DNA from: Streptacidiphilus anmyonensis
GTDB lineage: Bacteria; Actinomycetota; Actinomycetes; Streptomycetales; Streptomycetaceae
DNA: 64,000 nucleotides
Direction: 5' to 3'
Assembly (NCBI RefSeq): GCF_000787855.1
Contig: NZ_BBPQ01000002.1
Span: 45,432-109,431 of the forward strand
A program made the position numbers and the translations under genes. The notes under the pieces are model-generated. The model was given only the letters and a program-made list of their open reading frames with translations. It was not told the DNA's origin and searched no databases. Each line of letters opens with the position of its first letter. The first letter of the stretch is position 1. This document shows positions 17,229 to 25,191 of the stretch, piece after piece.

Positions 17229-18569
17229 TTACGGCAGGTCGCGGCGCATCAGGTCGGCGTACGTCTCGCGGCGCACCACGGCGCGGTGCGCGCCGTCGCG
17301 GACGAAGACCACCGGGGGGCGGCGCGCGCCGTTGTAGTTGTTGCTGAGCGCGTAGGTGTAGGCGCCGGTGACCGGCACCGCGATCAGGTCGCCGACGCGC
17401 GGGTCGGCGAGCCGGACGGAGGCGCTGAGGGTGTCGCCGGACTCGCAGTGGCGGCCGACCAGGCGGCACAGCTCGCCCGCGCCGGTCGGGCGGGTGGCGA
17501 CGGCGGCCTCGAAGCGCTGCTGGTAGAGGGAGACCTCGAGGTTGTCGCCCATGCCGCCGTCGACGGCGACGAAGGTGTGGCCCCCGCCGCGCTTGACGGA
17601 GACGACGCGGTAGAGCGAGACCCCGGACTCGGCGACCATCGAGCGGCCCGGCTCGATCAGGATCCGGGCGTCGGCGGGCAGCAGGCGCTTGGCGACGTCG
17701 GTCATGGCGTCGAGGTACGCCTCCACCGTGGGCGGGTGGTCGGTGTAGGTGTACCGGGAGCCGAGGCCGCCGCCCAGGTCGTAGACGGCGAACTCGCCGA
17801 GCTCGGCGACGGCCTCGACGGCCTGCGCGAAGGGCTCGAGGTCGAGGATCTGCGAGCCGACGTGGACGTGGACGCCGTCCAGCCGTAGCCGGTCGCTGCC
17901 GCGCAGCCGGGCGACGGCCTCGCGGGCCTGCGGGAGCAGCAGGCCGAACTTGGAGCCGTTCTGGCCGGTGGAGACCGCCTCGTGGGTGTCGGGGCGGATG
18001 TCAGGGGTGACCCGGACCAGCACGCCCTGCTCGCCGCCGGTCCGCGCCGTCGACGTCTGCGCTGTCGACGTCTGCGCTGTCGACTTCTGCGCTGTCGACG
18101 TCTGGCCGAGGATCTTCTCCAGCTTGTCGATGTCGTCGAAGTTGTCGACGACGATCGTCCCCGCGCCCGCCTCGACGGCGAGGCGCAGCTCCTCCTCGGT
18201 CTTGGCGTTGCCGTGGACGACCAGCCCGGCCGGGTCGGCGCCCGCCGCCAGGGCGAGGGTCAGCTCGCCGCCGCCGGCGACGTCGATGCCGAGGCCCTCC
18301 TCCGCCAGCAGCCGGTAAACGGCGGTGCAGGGGAAGGCCTTGGAGGCGAAGGTGGCGCGGGAGTTCGGCCAGCGGGCGGCCAGGCCGTCGGCGTACCGGC
18401 GGGCGCGGGCGCGGATCGATGCCTCGTCGACGATCAGTGCGGGGGTGCCGTAGGTCTCGGCGAGTTCGGCGACCGGGACGCCGCCGAGCACCAGCGCACC
18501 CGTCGCGTCCAGGGTGGTGCCGGGCGGGAAGAGGCCCACCAGCTCCTGGGCTGCCTGCGTCGCCGCCAT
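17229..18569 (-). CDS. lysA: Diaminopimelate decarboxylase-like PLP enzyme (fold type III)
   Basis: A 446-residue PLP enzyme expected to decarboxylate meso-diaminopimelate to lysine. Visible features are the PLP lysine in TFASKAFPC (Lys77), GIDVAGGGEL, the HVHVGSQI motif, GGGLGSRYT, the phosphate and substrate loop EPGRSM, the partner-subunit cysteine motif CESGD, and YALSNNYNG. A repetitive insert of about 20 residues (STAQK/STAQT units, about 155-175) is placed between the barrel strands. AAGGGAG precedes the ATG. It lies with an amino acid permease and divergent from a PucR regulator, rather than beside hom/thr genes. It may therefore be a second, catabolic or specialised decarboxylase; a related ornithine or lysine decarboxylase cannot be excluded. 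Confidence 0.87.
   Translation of the reverse strand: MAATQAAQELVGLFPPGTTLDATGALVLGGVPVAELAETYGTPALIVDEASIRARARRYADGLAARWPNSRATFASKAFPCTAVYRLLAEEGLGIDVAGGGELTLALAAGADPAGLVVHGNAKTEEELRLAVEAGAGTIVVDNFDDIDKLEKILGQTSTAQKSTAQTSTAQTSTARTGGEQGVLVRVTPDIRPDTHEAVSTGQNGSKFGLLLPQAREAVARLRGSDRLRLDGVHVHVGSQILDLEPFAQAVEAVAELGEFAVYDLGGGLGSRYTYTDHPPTVEAYLDAMTDVAKRLLPADARILIEPGRSMVAESGVSLYRVVSVKRGGGHTFVAVDGGMGDNLEVSLYQQRFEAAVATRPTGAGELCRLVGRHCESGDTLSASVRLADPRVGDLIAVPVTGAYTYALSNNYNGARRPPVVFVRDGAHRAVVRRETYADLMRRDLP
18049..18108 (-). repeat. In-frame 15-bp minisatellite, four copies
   Basis: Four consecutive 15-base units of gtcgac(g/t)tctgcgct occupy 18049-18108, the last diverging at its end. They encode repeated S/T-T-A-Q/R-T/K pentapeptides inside the decarboxylase-like gene. 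The unit length keeps the frame, so copy number could vary without loss of function. Confidence 0.9.
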
Positions 18570-18670
18570 CCGCGCTCCCTTTTCCTCGTGTTCGACCCCG
18601 TTTACCCGGCTCTCCGACCCTCCCTCCGAAGTGCTCCCTTATGTTCAATCTCCCGTCACGTTCAGTCATT

Positions 18671-18688
18671 GGCGATTTCGCCTAAGAT
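18671..18688 (+). promoter_or_regulatory. Palindrome and -10-like element before the PucR gene
   Basis: GGCGA and TCGCC form a 12-base near-palindrome (two-base centre) at 18671-18682. TAAGAT (TANNNT type) follows at 18683-18688, six bases before the ATG at 18695, with no Shine-Dalgarno. This suggests a leaderless transcript with an operator overlapping the promoter. Confidence 0.5.
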
Positions 18689-18694
18689 CGCAGC

Positions 18695-19918
18695 ATGAAG
18701 ATGGCGAATCTGCCGACCCATAGTGGGACAAGCGAGGAGTTGTACGCACTCGCCGACGCCATCGGGGCGGTGACCGGCGGGGCCGTGGCCATCGAGGACC
18801 TGGACCACCGGATCCTGGCCTACTCGACCCTGCCCGACCAGCGGATCGACGACCACCGGCGCCAGGGCATCCTGGAGCGCCGCGTCCCGCACCAGCCCGA
18901 GCAGCTCGCGCAGTACCGCGAGGTGCTCGCCGCGCCCGGCGTGGTCCGGCTGCCGGTGCTGGCCGAGGCCGAGCTGCCGCGTGCCGCCGTCGCCATCCGG
19001 GCCGGACAGCGGCCGCTCGGCACGATCTGGGCCATCGAGGGCGAGCGGCCGATCGACGACGCGGGCGAGCGGGCGATGCTGGACGGCGCCCGCCTGGCCG
19101 CCCTGCACATGCTGCGCCGCCGCAGCGCCGCCGAGCTGGACCTGCAGGCGCGCGAGGACGCGCTGCGCGCCGCGCTGCGCGGCCGCCGGTCCGCCCGCGA
19201 GGTCCGCTTCGAGCTCGGCCTGCCCGGCCGGCGCCCCCTCGCCCTGCTCGGCTTCGCGCCCGTCGCCGTGCTGTCCGGGGCGGAGGCTCCCGCAGACGAC
19301 CTGCTGGTCCGCCTCGCCGCCGCGTCGACGCGCCACTGGCCGGCCGTCCACGCGGAGGCCTCCGTCGCCACCGTCGGCCGCACCGTCTACGTGCTGCTGC
19401 CGCTGGACGAGGGCCCGGCCGCGCTGGCGACCGCGCGCCGCCTCGGCGAGCAGGCGGCGGCGGTGCTCGATCGCAGCCTGGAGACGCCGCTGCGCGCGGC
19501 CTGCTCCAGGATCGCGGCCGGCCCCGAGGAGCTGCCGGAGCTGCGCGCCGAGGTCGACGACATCCTGCGCGTCACCACCGCCGACCCGGACGCGCCCGGC
19601 TTCGCCACCCTGCGCGAGACCCACGCCCGCGTTCTGCTGGCGCACGTCGGCGACGAACTGGCCCGCCGCCCGCGCCTGCGGCACCCGGGCGTCGAGGCGA
19701 TGCTGGAGCACGACCGCACCAAGGGCACCGCGTTCGGCGCGTCCGTCACGGCGTGGCTCGACGCGGTCGGCAACATCGGCGAGGCGGCGGCCCGGCTGAC
19801 CATCCACCCCAACACGCTCAAGTACCGCCTGCGCCGTGCGGGCGAGCTCTTCGGCATCGACCTGGACCACCCCGACGACCGGCTCTCCTGCTGGCTCCAA
19901 CTGCGCATGGCCCGCTGA
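18695..19918 (+). CDS. PucR-family helix-turn-helix transcriptional regulator
   Basis: A 407-residue regulator. The N-terminal sensory part (AIGAVTGGAVAIEDLDHRILAYS) is GAF-like. The middle part is GGDEF-like and degenerate. The C-terminal PucR helix-turn-helix reads ASVTAWLDAVGNIGEAAARLTIHPNTLKYRLRRAGELFG, split across about residues 348-386. PucR proteins control purine, amino-acid or polyamine catabolism. Divergence from the decarboxylase-permease pair (125 bases between starts) suggests that it controls them and responds to their amino-acid substrate. Confidence 0.92.
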   Translation: MKMANLPTHSGTSEELYALADAIGAVTGGAVAIEDLDHRILAYSTLPDQRIDDHRRQGILERRVPHQPEQLAQYREVLAAPGVVRLPVLAEAELPRAAVAIRAGQRPLGTIWAIEGERPIDDAGERAMLDGARLAALHMLRRRSAAELDLQAREDALRAALRGRRSAREVRFELGLPGRRPLALLGFAPVAVLSGAEAPADDLLVRLAAASTRHWPAVHAEASVATVGRTVYVLLPLDEGPAALATARRLGEQAAAVLDRSLETPLRAACSRIAAGPEELPELRAEVDDILRVTTADPDAPGFATLRETHARVLLAHVGDELARRPRLRHPGVEAMLEHDRTKGTAFGASVTAWLDAVGNIGEAAARLTIHPNTLKYRLRRAGELFGIDLDHPDDRLSCWLQLRMAR

Positions 19919-19949
19919 ACGCCTCCTTCCGCCGTGCCCCGGGTGCTGG

Positions 19950-19955
19950 TAGGAC
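19950..19955 (+). promoter_or_regulatory. Candidate -10 element (TAGGAC), leaderless start at 19963
   Basis: TAGGAC ends seven bases before the ATG at 19963 and no Shine-Dalgarno sequence is present in between. Same arrangement as for map and several other genes in the window. Confidence 0.4.
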
Positions 19956-19962
19956 GGTCCGC

Positions 19963-21534
19963 ATGAACTCTGCTGCCTATGACGCTGCCTATGACGCCGT
20001 CGTCGTGGGCGGGGGCCACAACGGGCTGGTCGCCGCCGCCTACCTGGCCCGCGCCGGCCGGCGCGTCGCGGTGCTGGAACGGATGGACCACACCGGCGGC
20101 GCGGCGGTCTCCGCGCGGGCCTTCGCGGGCGTGGACGCGCGACTGTCGCGCTACTCGTACCTGGTCAGCCTGCTGCCGAAGAAGATCGTCTCGGACCTGG
20201 GCCTCGACCTGGACCTGCGCCGCCGCCGCTACTCCTCCTACACGCCCTACGGCGACGGCCGCGGGCTGCTCGTCGACAACGGGGACGACGCGGCGACGGC
20301 GGCCGGCTTCCGGGCGCTGACCGGCGGCGACCGCGAGTTCACCGCCTGGCAGGACTTCTACGGCCGCACCCGGCGGGTGGCCGAGGCCGTCTTCCCGACG
20401 CTCACCGAGCCGCTGCCGGAGCGCGCGCAACTGCGCAAGCTCGTCGCGGACGCGGCGGGCGAGGAGACCTGGCAGGCGCTGTTCGAGCGGCCCGTCGGCG
20501 AGGCGGTGGAGTCCGCCTTCGCCGACGACGTGGTGCGCGGCATCGTCCTGACCGACGCCCTGATCGGCACCTTCGCGCACGCGCACGACCCCTCACTGCG
20601 CCAGAACGCGTGCTTCCTCTACCACGTCATCGGCAACGGCACCGGCGACTGGGACGTCCCGGTCGGCGGCATGGGCGCGGTCTCCGGCGCGCTGGAGCGG
20701 GCGGCGCGGGGCGCGGGCGCGGAGATCCTGACGGGCTGTGAGGTGACCTCCGTCCAGGCGGACGGCGGTTCGGCCGAGGTGGGCTTCACCGACGCCTCGG
20801 GCGCCGAGCGGACGGTGGGCGCGCGCTGGGTGCTGTGCAACGCGTCCCCGCGCGAACTCGCCCGCCTGGTGGGCGACACGGCTCCCGCGGAGCCGGTGGA
20901 GGGAGCACAGCTGAAGGTCAACATGCTGCTGACGCGCCTGCCGCGGCTGCGCGACCGCTCCGTCGACCCGCGCGCCGCGTTCGCGGGGACCTTCCACATC
21001 GCCGAGGGCTACCGCGAGTTGGAGACGGCCTACCGGCAGGCGGCGTCCGGCGGGCTGCCGAGCCCGGCCCCCTCGGAGATCTACTGCCACTCGCTGACGG
21101 ACCCGAGCATCCTCTCCCCCGAACTGCGGCAGCGCGGCTACCAGACGCTCACCCTCTTCGGCCTGCACCAGCCCGCGCGCCTCTTCCCCGCCCACGACCG
21201 GGAGTCGGCGCTGCGCGCGGTCCTCGACGCACTGGACGCGGTGCTCGACGAGCCGCTGACGGACTGCCTGGCCCGCGACGCCGAGGGCGAGTTCTGCATC
21301 GAGGCGCGCACCCCGCTGGACCTGGACGCCGACCTCGGCCTGCCGGGCGGCAACATCTTCCACCGCCCGCTGGTCTTCCCCTTCGCGGAGGCGGCCGACC
21401 CGACCGCGGGCCGCTGGGGCGTCGGCACTCCCTACGCCGCCAACCTCCTGCTGTGCGGCGCGGGCGCGCCGCGCGGCGGCGGGGTGAGCGGCATCCCCGG
21501 CCACAACGCCGCGATGGCGGTCCTTGGTGCGTGA
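19963..21534 (+). CDS. FAD-dependent oxidoreductase of the phytoene dehydrogenase/PYROXD2-like family
   Basis: A 523-residue flavoprotein. The dinucleotide-binding motif VVVGGGHNGLVAAAYLARAGRRVAVLE is split over about residues 12-38, followed by GGAAVSARAFAGVDARLSRYSY. The substrate domain is intact and the C-terminal FAD motif NLLLCGAGAPRGGGVSGIPGHNAA is at about 495-518. This arrangement matches the NAD(P)/FAD-dependent PYROXD2-like group rather than classical carotenoid desaturases, and no crt genes are adjacent. The N-terminus contains a 12-bp duplication (AAYD-AAYD, 19972-19995). It is convergent with the TetR gene and follows pucR by 44 bases. Substrate unknown. Confidence 0.85.
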   Translation: MNSAAYDAAYDAVVVGGGHNGLVAAAYLARAGRRVAVLERMDHTGGAAVSARAFAGVDARLSRYSYLVSLLPKKIVSDLGLDLDLRRRRYSSYTPYGDGRGLLVDNGDDAATAAGFRALTGGDREFTAWQDFYGRTRRVAEAVFPTLTEPLPERAQLRKLVADAAGEETWQALFERPVGEAVESAFADDVVRGIVLTDALIGTFAHAHDPSLRQNACFLYHVIGNGTGDWDVPVGGMGAVSGALERAARGAGAEILTGCEVTSVQADGGSAEVGFTDASGAERTVGARWVLCNASPRELARLVGDTAPAEPVEGAQLKVNMLLTRLPRLRDRSVDPRAAFAGTFHIAEGYRELETAYRQAASGGLPSPAPSEIYCHSLTDPSILSPELRQRGYQTLTLFGLHQPARLFPAHDRESALRAVLDALDAVLDEPLTDCLARDAEGEFCIEARTPLDLDADLGLPGGNIFHRPLVFPFAEAADPTAGRWGVGTPYAANLLLCGAGAPRGGGVSGIPGHNAAMAVLGA

Positions 21535-21551
21535 CCCGGACGGTCCGGGCC

Positions 21552-22235
21552 TCAGCCGCCGTAGCGGGCGCCGCGCAGGCGCGGCTCCAGGCCGATCCAG
21601 ATGACCGACATGAGGCGGCGGGCGGACTCCTCAGCGGCTTCGGGGCCGGTGTCGAGGACCCAGCCCGCGAGGGCGTCGGCCGCGCCGGTGATGATCGCGG
21701 CCATGGCCGCGGCCTCGCCGCGGTCGGGGCGGCCCTCGCCGGAGCGCGGGCCCGGGACGTCATCGTCGACGCCCTCGCGTATGGCGCGGCGCAGCAGCGC
21801 GGTCACCGCGCTGCTGACCTCGGCCCGCGCCGCCGCGACCTCCGCGACCACCGGCTCGCCCTGCGCCCGCGCCTGCTGGTAGAGGACGATCCAGCTGTCC
21901 CGGTGGTCGGCGACGAACGCGAAGAACGCGGTCAGCCCGCGGAACAGCTGCTCCCCCGGATCCAGCGACGGGTCCGCCGCCTGCGCGAAGCGGGCGATCA
22001 GGCGGTCGGCCTCGCGGCGGATGCACGCCGCGAACAGCTCTTCCTTCGAGCCGAGGTAGAGGTAGAGCATCGGCTTGGAGACGTCGCACTCCTCGGCGAT
22101 CTCGTCCATCGACGCCGCGTGGTACCCGGACCGGGAGAACACCTTCACGGCCGCGTCCAGCATCTGCTGTTCACGCTGTGCCCTCGGCACGCGCTTCGCC
22201 TTCACAGGGGCCTCGTCCCGAGCTTCCGATCGCAC
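21552..22235 (-). CDS. TetR-family transcriptional repressor
   Basis: A 227-residue regulator with the TetR helix-turn-helix near residues 20-65: RAQREQQMLDAAVKVFSRSG, MDEIAEECDVSKPMLYLYLGSKEELF. The ligand-binding domain is helical, with FVADHRDSWIVLYQQ. The GTG start at 22235 has TAGACT (minus strand, 22243-22248) seven bases upstream and no Shine-Dalgarno, suggesting a leaderless message. It is divergent from the aldehyde dehydrogenase gene and probably represses it through the palindrome at 22331-22341. Confidence 0.93.
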   Translation of the reverse strand: MRSEARDEAPVKAKRVPRAQREQQMLDAAVKVFSRSGYHAASMDEIAEECDVSKPMLYLYLGSKEELFAACIRREADRLIARFAQAADPSLDPGEQLFRGLTAFFAFVADHRDSWIVLYQQARAQGEPVVAEVAAARAEVSSAVTALLRRAIREGVDDDVPGPRSGEGRPDRGEAAAMAAIITGAADALAGWVLDTGPEAAEESARRLMSVIWIGLEPRLRGARYGG

Positions 22236-22242
22236 GCCCCCG

Positions 22243-22248
22243 AGTCTA
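22243..22248 (-). promoter_or_regulatory. Candidate -10 element (TAGACT on minus strand), leaderless tetR
   Basis: On the minus strand TAGACT ends seven bases before the GTG start codon at 22235. The spacing matches other leaderless candidates in the window. Confidence 0.45.
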
Positions 22249-22325
22249 TGTGCTCCGCGCCATGACGCGACGCCACGTGACCTGTGGCACTCGGAAGGGG
22301 CCTTGCGCGCGGGCCCGTCCGCGCC

Positions 22326-22341
22326 TTGACTAGCACTGCTA
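22326..22341 (+). promoter_or_regulatory. -35-like TTGACT and perfect palindrome TAGCACTGCTA
   Basis: TTGACT at 22326-22331 is followed by the 11-base palindrome TAGCA-C-TGCTA at 22331-22341, 33 bases before the GTG of the aldehyde dehydrogenase. The palindrome is AT-richer than its surroundings and lies between divergent tetR and aldehyde dehydrogenase genes. It is a good candidate operator for the TetR protein. No convincing -10 hexamer was found at the right distance. Confidence 0.5.
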
Positions 22342-22374
22342 AGTTTTCGTCGCGCGCGGCCCGGAGGGACGAAG

Positions 22375-23793
22375 GTGGAGACCTACACCGACCAGTACAT
22401 CGGCGGCGGCTGGCGTCCCTCACTCGGTGAGGGGACGATCACCGTCCTCAACCCGGCCACCGAGGAGGCCCTCGCCGCCGTCGCCGCGGGCGACGCCGCC
22501 GACGTGGAGTCCGCCGTGGCCTCGGCCCGCGCCGCGCAGCGCGCGTGGGGTGCGAGCAGCAGGGAGACCCGGCTCGGCTACCTGACCGCGATCCGCGACG
22601 GCCTGGCCGCGCACCAGGAGGAGATCGCCGCCACGGTCACCGCCGAGCTCGGCGCGCCCATCGGCTTCTCCACCGCCGTCCACGCGGGCCTGCCGCTCGC
22701 CGTGGCGTCCGGCTACGTCGAGCTGCTGGCCTCCTTCGAGTTCACCGAGCGCGTCGGCAACTCCACCGTCTACCGCGAGCCGGCCGGCGTCGTCGGCGCA
22801 ATCACGCCATGGAACTACCCGCTGCACCAGATCGTCGCCAAGGTCGTCCCGGCGCTGGCGGCGGGCTGCACCGTCGTGCTCAAGCCGGCCGAGGACACCC
22901 CGCTGGTCGCCCGCCTGTTCGCGCGGATCGTCGACGAGGCGGGCCTGCCGGCGGGCGTCTTCAACCTCGTCACCGGCCTCGGCTCCGTCGCGGGCGCGGC
23001 ACTGGCCGCGCACCCGGACGTGGAGCTGGTCTCCTTCACCGGCTCGACGGCCGTCGGCCGCGCCATCGCCGAGCAGGCCGGGCGCGGTGTCAAGCGCGTC
23101 GCGCTGGAGCTGGGCGGCAAGTCGGCCAACGTCGTCCTGCCCGGCGCGGACCTGGCCCGCGCGGTCAACGTCAACGTCGGCAACGTCTTCGCCAACTCCG
23201 GCCAGACGTGCAGCGCGTGGACCCGCCTGCTGGTCCACCAGGACCAGTACGAGGAGGCCGTCGCCATCGCGGCCAAGGCCGCGGCCAAGTACGTGCCCGG
23301 GGACCCGACCGACCCCGAGACCCGCCTCGGCCCCGTCGTCAGCGCCAAGCAGCGGGACCGCGTCCGCGGCTACGTCCAGGCCGGTCTCGACGCGGGCGCG
23401 CGCCTGGTCGCGGGCGGCGTCGACGCCCCCGAGGGCGCCGAGCGCGGCTTCTTCGTCCGCCCGACGATCCTGGCGGACGTGACGCCGGACATGACGGTGG
23501 CGCAGGAGGAGATCTTCGGCCCCGTCCTGTGCGTCCTGGCCTACCGCGACGAGGACCACGCGGTGGAGCTGGCCAACGGCACGGACTACGGCCTGGCGGG
23601 CGGGGTCTGGGCGGCGGACGAGGAGTCGGCCGTCGCGTTCGCGCGCCGGATGGACACCGGGCAGGTGGACATCAACGGCGGCCGCTTCAACCCGCTGGCA
23701 CCGTTCGGCGGCTACAAGGGCTCCGGCATCGGCCGCGAGCTCGGCCGCCACGGCCTCGAGGAGTTCCTGCGGACCAAGTCGCTGCAGTTCTGA
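22375..23793 (+). CDS. Aldehyde dehydrogenase (NAD(P)-dependent)
   Basis: A 472-residue enzyme oxidising an aldehyde to the acid. Key motifs are [39 protein letters not shown], the general-base Glu in [11 protein letters not shown], the nucleophilic Cys in NSGQTCSAW and the C-terminal [15 protein letters not shown]. The GTG start at 22375 follows GGAGGGAC. An alcohol dehydrogenase gene follows on the same strand, so the pair may oxidise an alcohol to a carboxylic acid under TetR control. Residues near the cofactor phosphate do not decide NAD against NADP here. Confidence 0.93.
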   Translation: METYTDQYIGGGWRPSLGEGTITVLNPATEEALAAVAAGDAADVESAVASARAAQRAWGASSRETRLGYLTAIRDGLAAHQEEIAATVTAELGAPIGFSTAVHAGLPLAVASGYVELLASFEFTERVGNSTVYREPAGVVGAITPWNYPLHQIVAKVVPALAAGCTVVLKPAEDTPLVARLFARIVDEAGLPAGVFNLVTGLGSVAGAALAAHPDVELVSFTGSTAVGRAIAEQAGRGVKRVALELGGKSANVVLPGADLARAVNVNVGNVFANSGQTCSAWTRLLVHQDQYEEAVAIAAKAAAKYVPGDPTDPETRLGPVVSAKQRDRVRGYVQAGLDAGARLVAGGVDAPEGAERGFFVRPTILADVTPDMTVAQEEIFGPVLCVLAYRDEDHAVELANGTDYGLAGGVWAADEESAVAFARRMDTGQVDINGGRFNPLAPFGGYKGSGIGRELGRHGLEEFLRTKSLQF

Positions 23794-23799
23794 CCCCAA

Positions 23800-23933
23800 G
23801 GGCGCGAGGAACCGCCGATATGCGGCTGCGGCTGCGCCGCGTGGGCGCGACAAGCCACCCACCCACCTCCGTAGCGCGCCGAACGCGCGGGGCCATCCGC
23901 ACAGGGTGGTTGCTCACGCAGCTCCTCGCGCCC
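23800..23933. repeat. Intergenic element bounded by 11-bp inverted repeats
   Basis: gggcgcgagga at 23800-23810 and its exact complement tcctcgcgccc at 23923-23933 enclose about 112 bases rich in further short complementary stretches (ggctgcggctgcgccgcg, gccgaacgcgcgg). The sequence between the dehydrogenase genes resembles a dispersed intergenic repeat I associate with streptomycete genomes, usually beginning with a GGGCGCGAGGAAC-type end. It contains no plausible gene and could form a long stem that terminates or separates the two transcripts. Confidence 0.6.
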
Positions 23934-23976
23934 CCAGATGGGGCAACCATCCGATGATCAGAAAGGCTCCCCCCTC

Positions 23977-25068
23977 GTGCCGACGACGGTCCGCGCCGCC
24001 CTGCTCCCCTCCGTGGGCGCAGCCCTCGAACTCACCGAGATCAGCCTGCCCGACCCCGGGCCCGGCCAGGTGCGGGTGAAGCTCGCCGCCGCCGGCGTGT
24101 GCCACTCCGACCTGTCGCTCGCCACCGGCGTGCTCCGCGCCGCGACCCCGGTCGTGCTCGGCCACGAGGGCGCGGGCACCGTCGTCGCCGTCGGCGAGGG
24201 CGTCACGAAGGTCGCCCCCGGCGACTCGGTCGTACTGAACTGGGCGCCGGCCTGCGGGCACTGCCACCTGTGCGGGCTCGGCGAGCCCTGGCTGTGCGAG
24301 AACTCCTACGCCGCCTCCGTCGAGACGTACGCGAGCCGTGCGAGCGACGGCTCCGACGTGTATCCCGGCCTCGGCGTCGCCGCCTTCGCCGAGGAGACGG
24401 TGGTCTCGCAGAGCGCGATCATCCCCCTCCCGCAGGGGGTCCCGCTGGACGCCGCCGCGCTGCTCGGCTGCGCGGTGCTGACGGGCTACGGCGCGGTCCA
24501 CAACGCCGCGCGGGTGCGCGAGGGCGAGTCCGCCGTCGTCTTCGGCCTGGGCGGCGTCGGTCTGGCCGTGCTCCAGGGGCTGCGGATCGCCGGGGCGGGG
24601 CCGGTCGTCGCGGTGGACGTCACGCCGGAGAAGGAGGAGCTGGCCCGCCGTCACGGCGCGACGGACTTCGTCCTCGCCGACGAGCAGACGGCCAAGACCG
24701 TCCGCAAGCTCACCGGCGGACACGGCGCCGACCACGCCTTCGAGTGCGTGGGCCGCTCCGCCACGATCCGCGCCGCCTGGAACTCCACCCGCCGCGGCGG
24801 CCGCACCACCGTCGTCGGCATCGGCTCCAAGGACGACCAGGTCGCCTTCAACGCCCTGGAGATCTTCCACTTCGCCCGCACCCTGACCGCCTGCGTCTAC
24901 GGCGACGGCGTCCCGGAGCGCGACGTCCCGATCCTCGCCGACCACGTCCGCGCGGGCCGCCTCGACCTCGACGCCCTCATCACGGACCGGATCGCCCTGG
25001 ACGACATCCCGGCCGCCTTCGACCGCATGCGCGAGGGCAAGGGCGGCCGCTCACTGGTGGTCTTCTAG
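23977..25068 (+). CDS. Zinc-dependent alcohol dehydrogenase (class III type, MDR superfamily)
   Basis: A 363-residue enzyme. Catalytic zinc ligands are Cys in GVCHSDLS and GHEGAG. The complete structural-zinc cysteine set is seen in CGHCHLCGLGEPWLC. The Rossmann motif is VFGLGGVGLAVLQG. ALLGCAVLTGYGAVHNAA and IDDIPAAF-like C-terminal features resemble mycothiol/glutathione-independent class III dehydrogenases. The GTG at 23977, ten bases after AGAAAGG, is preferred to an ATG 13 codons earlier that lies in the repeat element. It is likely to work with the upstream aldehyde dehydrogenase. Confidence 0.92.
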   Translation: MPTTVRAALLPSVGAALELTEISLPDPGPGQVRVKLAAAGVCHSDLSLATGVLRAATPVVLGHEGAGTVVAVGEGVTKVAPGDSVVLNWAPACGHCHLCGLGEPWLCENSYAASVETYASRASDGSDVYPGLGVAAFAEETVVSQSAIIPLPQGVPLDAAALLGCAVLTGYGAVHNAARVREGESAVVFGLGGVGLAVLQGLRIAGAGPVVAVDVTPEKEELARRHGATDFVLADEQTAKTVRKLTGGHGADHAFECVGRSATIRAAWNSTRRGGRTTVVGIGSKDDQVAFNALEIFHFARTLTACVYGDGVPERDVPILADHVRAGRLDLDALITDRIALDDIPAAFDRMREGKGGRSLVVF

Positions 25069-25156
25069 CCAGTGCGCCTGACCGCGTGGTGCCCGGCGGC
25101 GGTGACCACACAGTTGGAGTACCTAGGTTCACCATGGGACCGGGTACAGGATTCAT

Positions 25157-25178
25157 GGCACCGTCCTCCTGCGGTGCC
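25157..25178 (+). promoter_or_regulatory. Hairpin ahead of the second two-component operon, and -10-like TAGCGT
   Basis: GGCACCG (25157-25163) pairs with CGGTGCC (25172-25178) around the loop TCCTCCTG. TAGCGT follows at 25180-25185, six bases before the ATG at 25192, which lacks a Shine-Dalgarno, so the kinase message is probably leaderless. In that case the dyad would lie upstream of the transcript and act as DNA, for instance as an operator near -20 to -35. Confidence 0.45.
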
Positions 25179-25191
25179 CTAGCGTCGTGGC

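Noticed and set aside
14387-17347. A 986-codon plus-strand open frame
   Set aside because: It is antisense to the ABC permease, ATPase and amino-acid permease genes, and its composition (Gly/Arg/Asp-rich, no domain) is typical of high-G+C shadow frames.
19963-21534. Carotenoid biosynthesis assignment for the phytoene-dehydrogenase-like protein
   Set aside because: No phytoene synthase, cyclase or other crt gene is adjacent and the C-terminal motif fits the PYROXD2-like group better.
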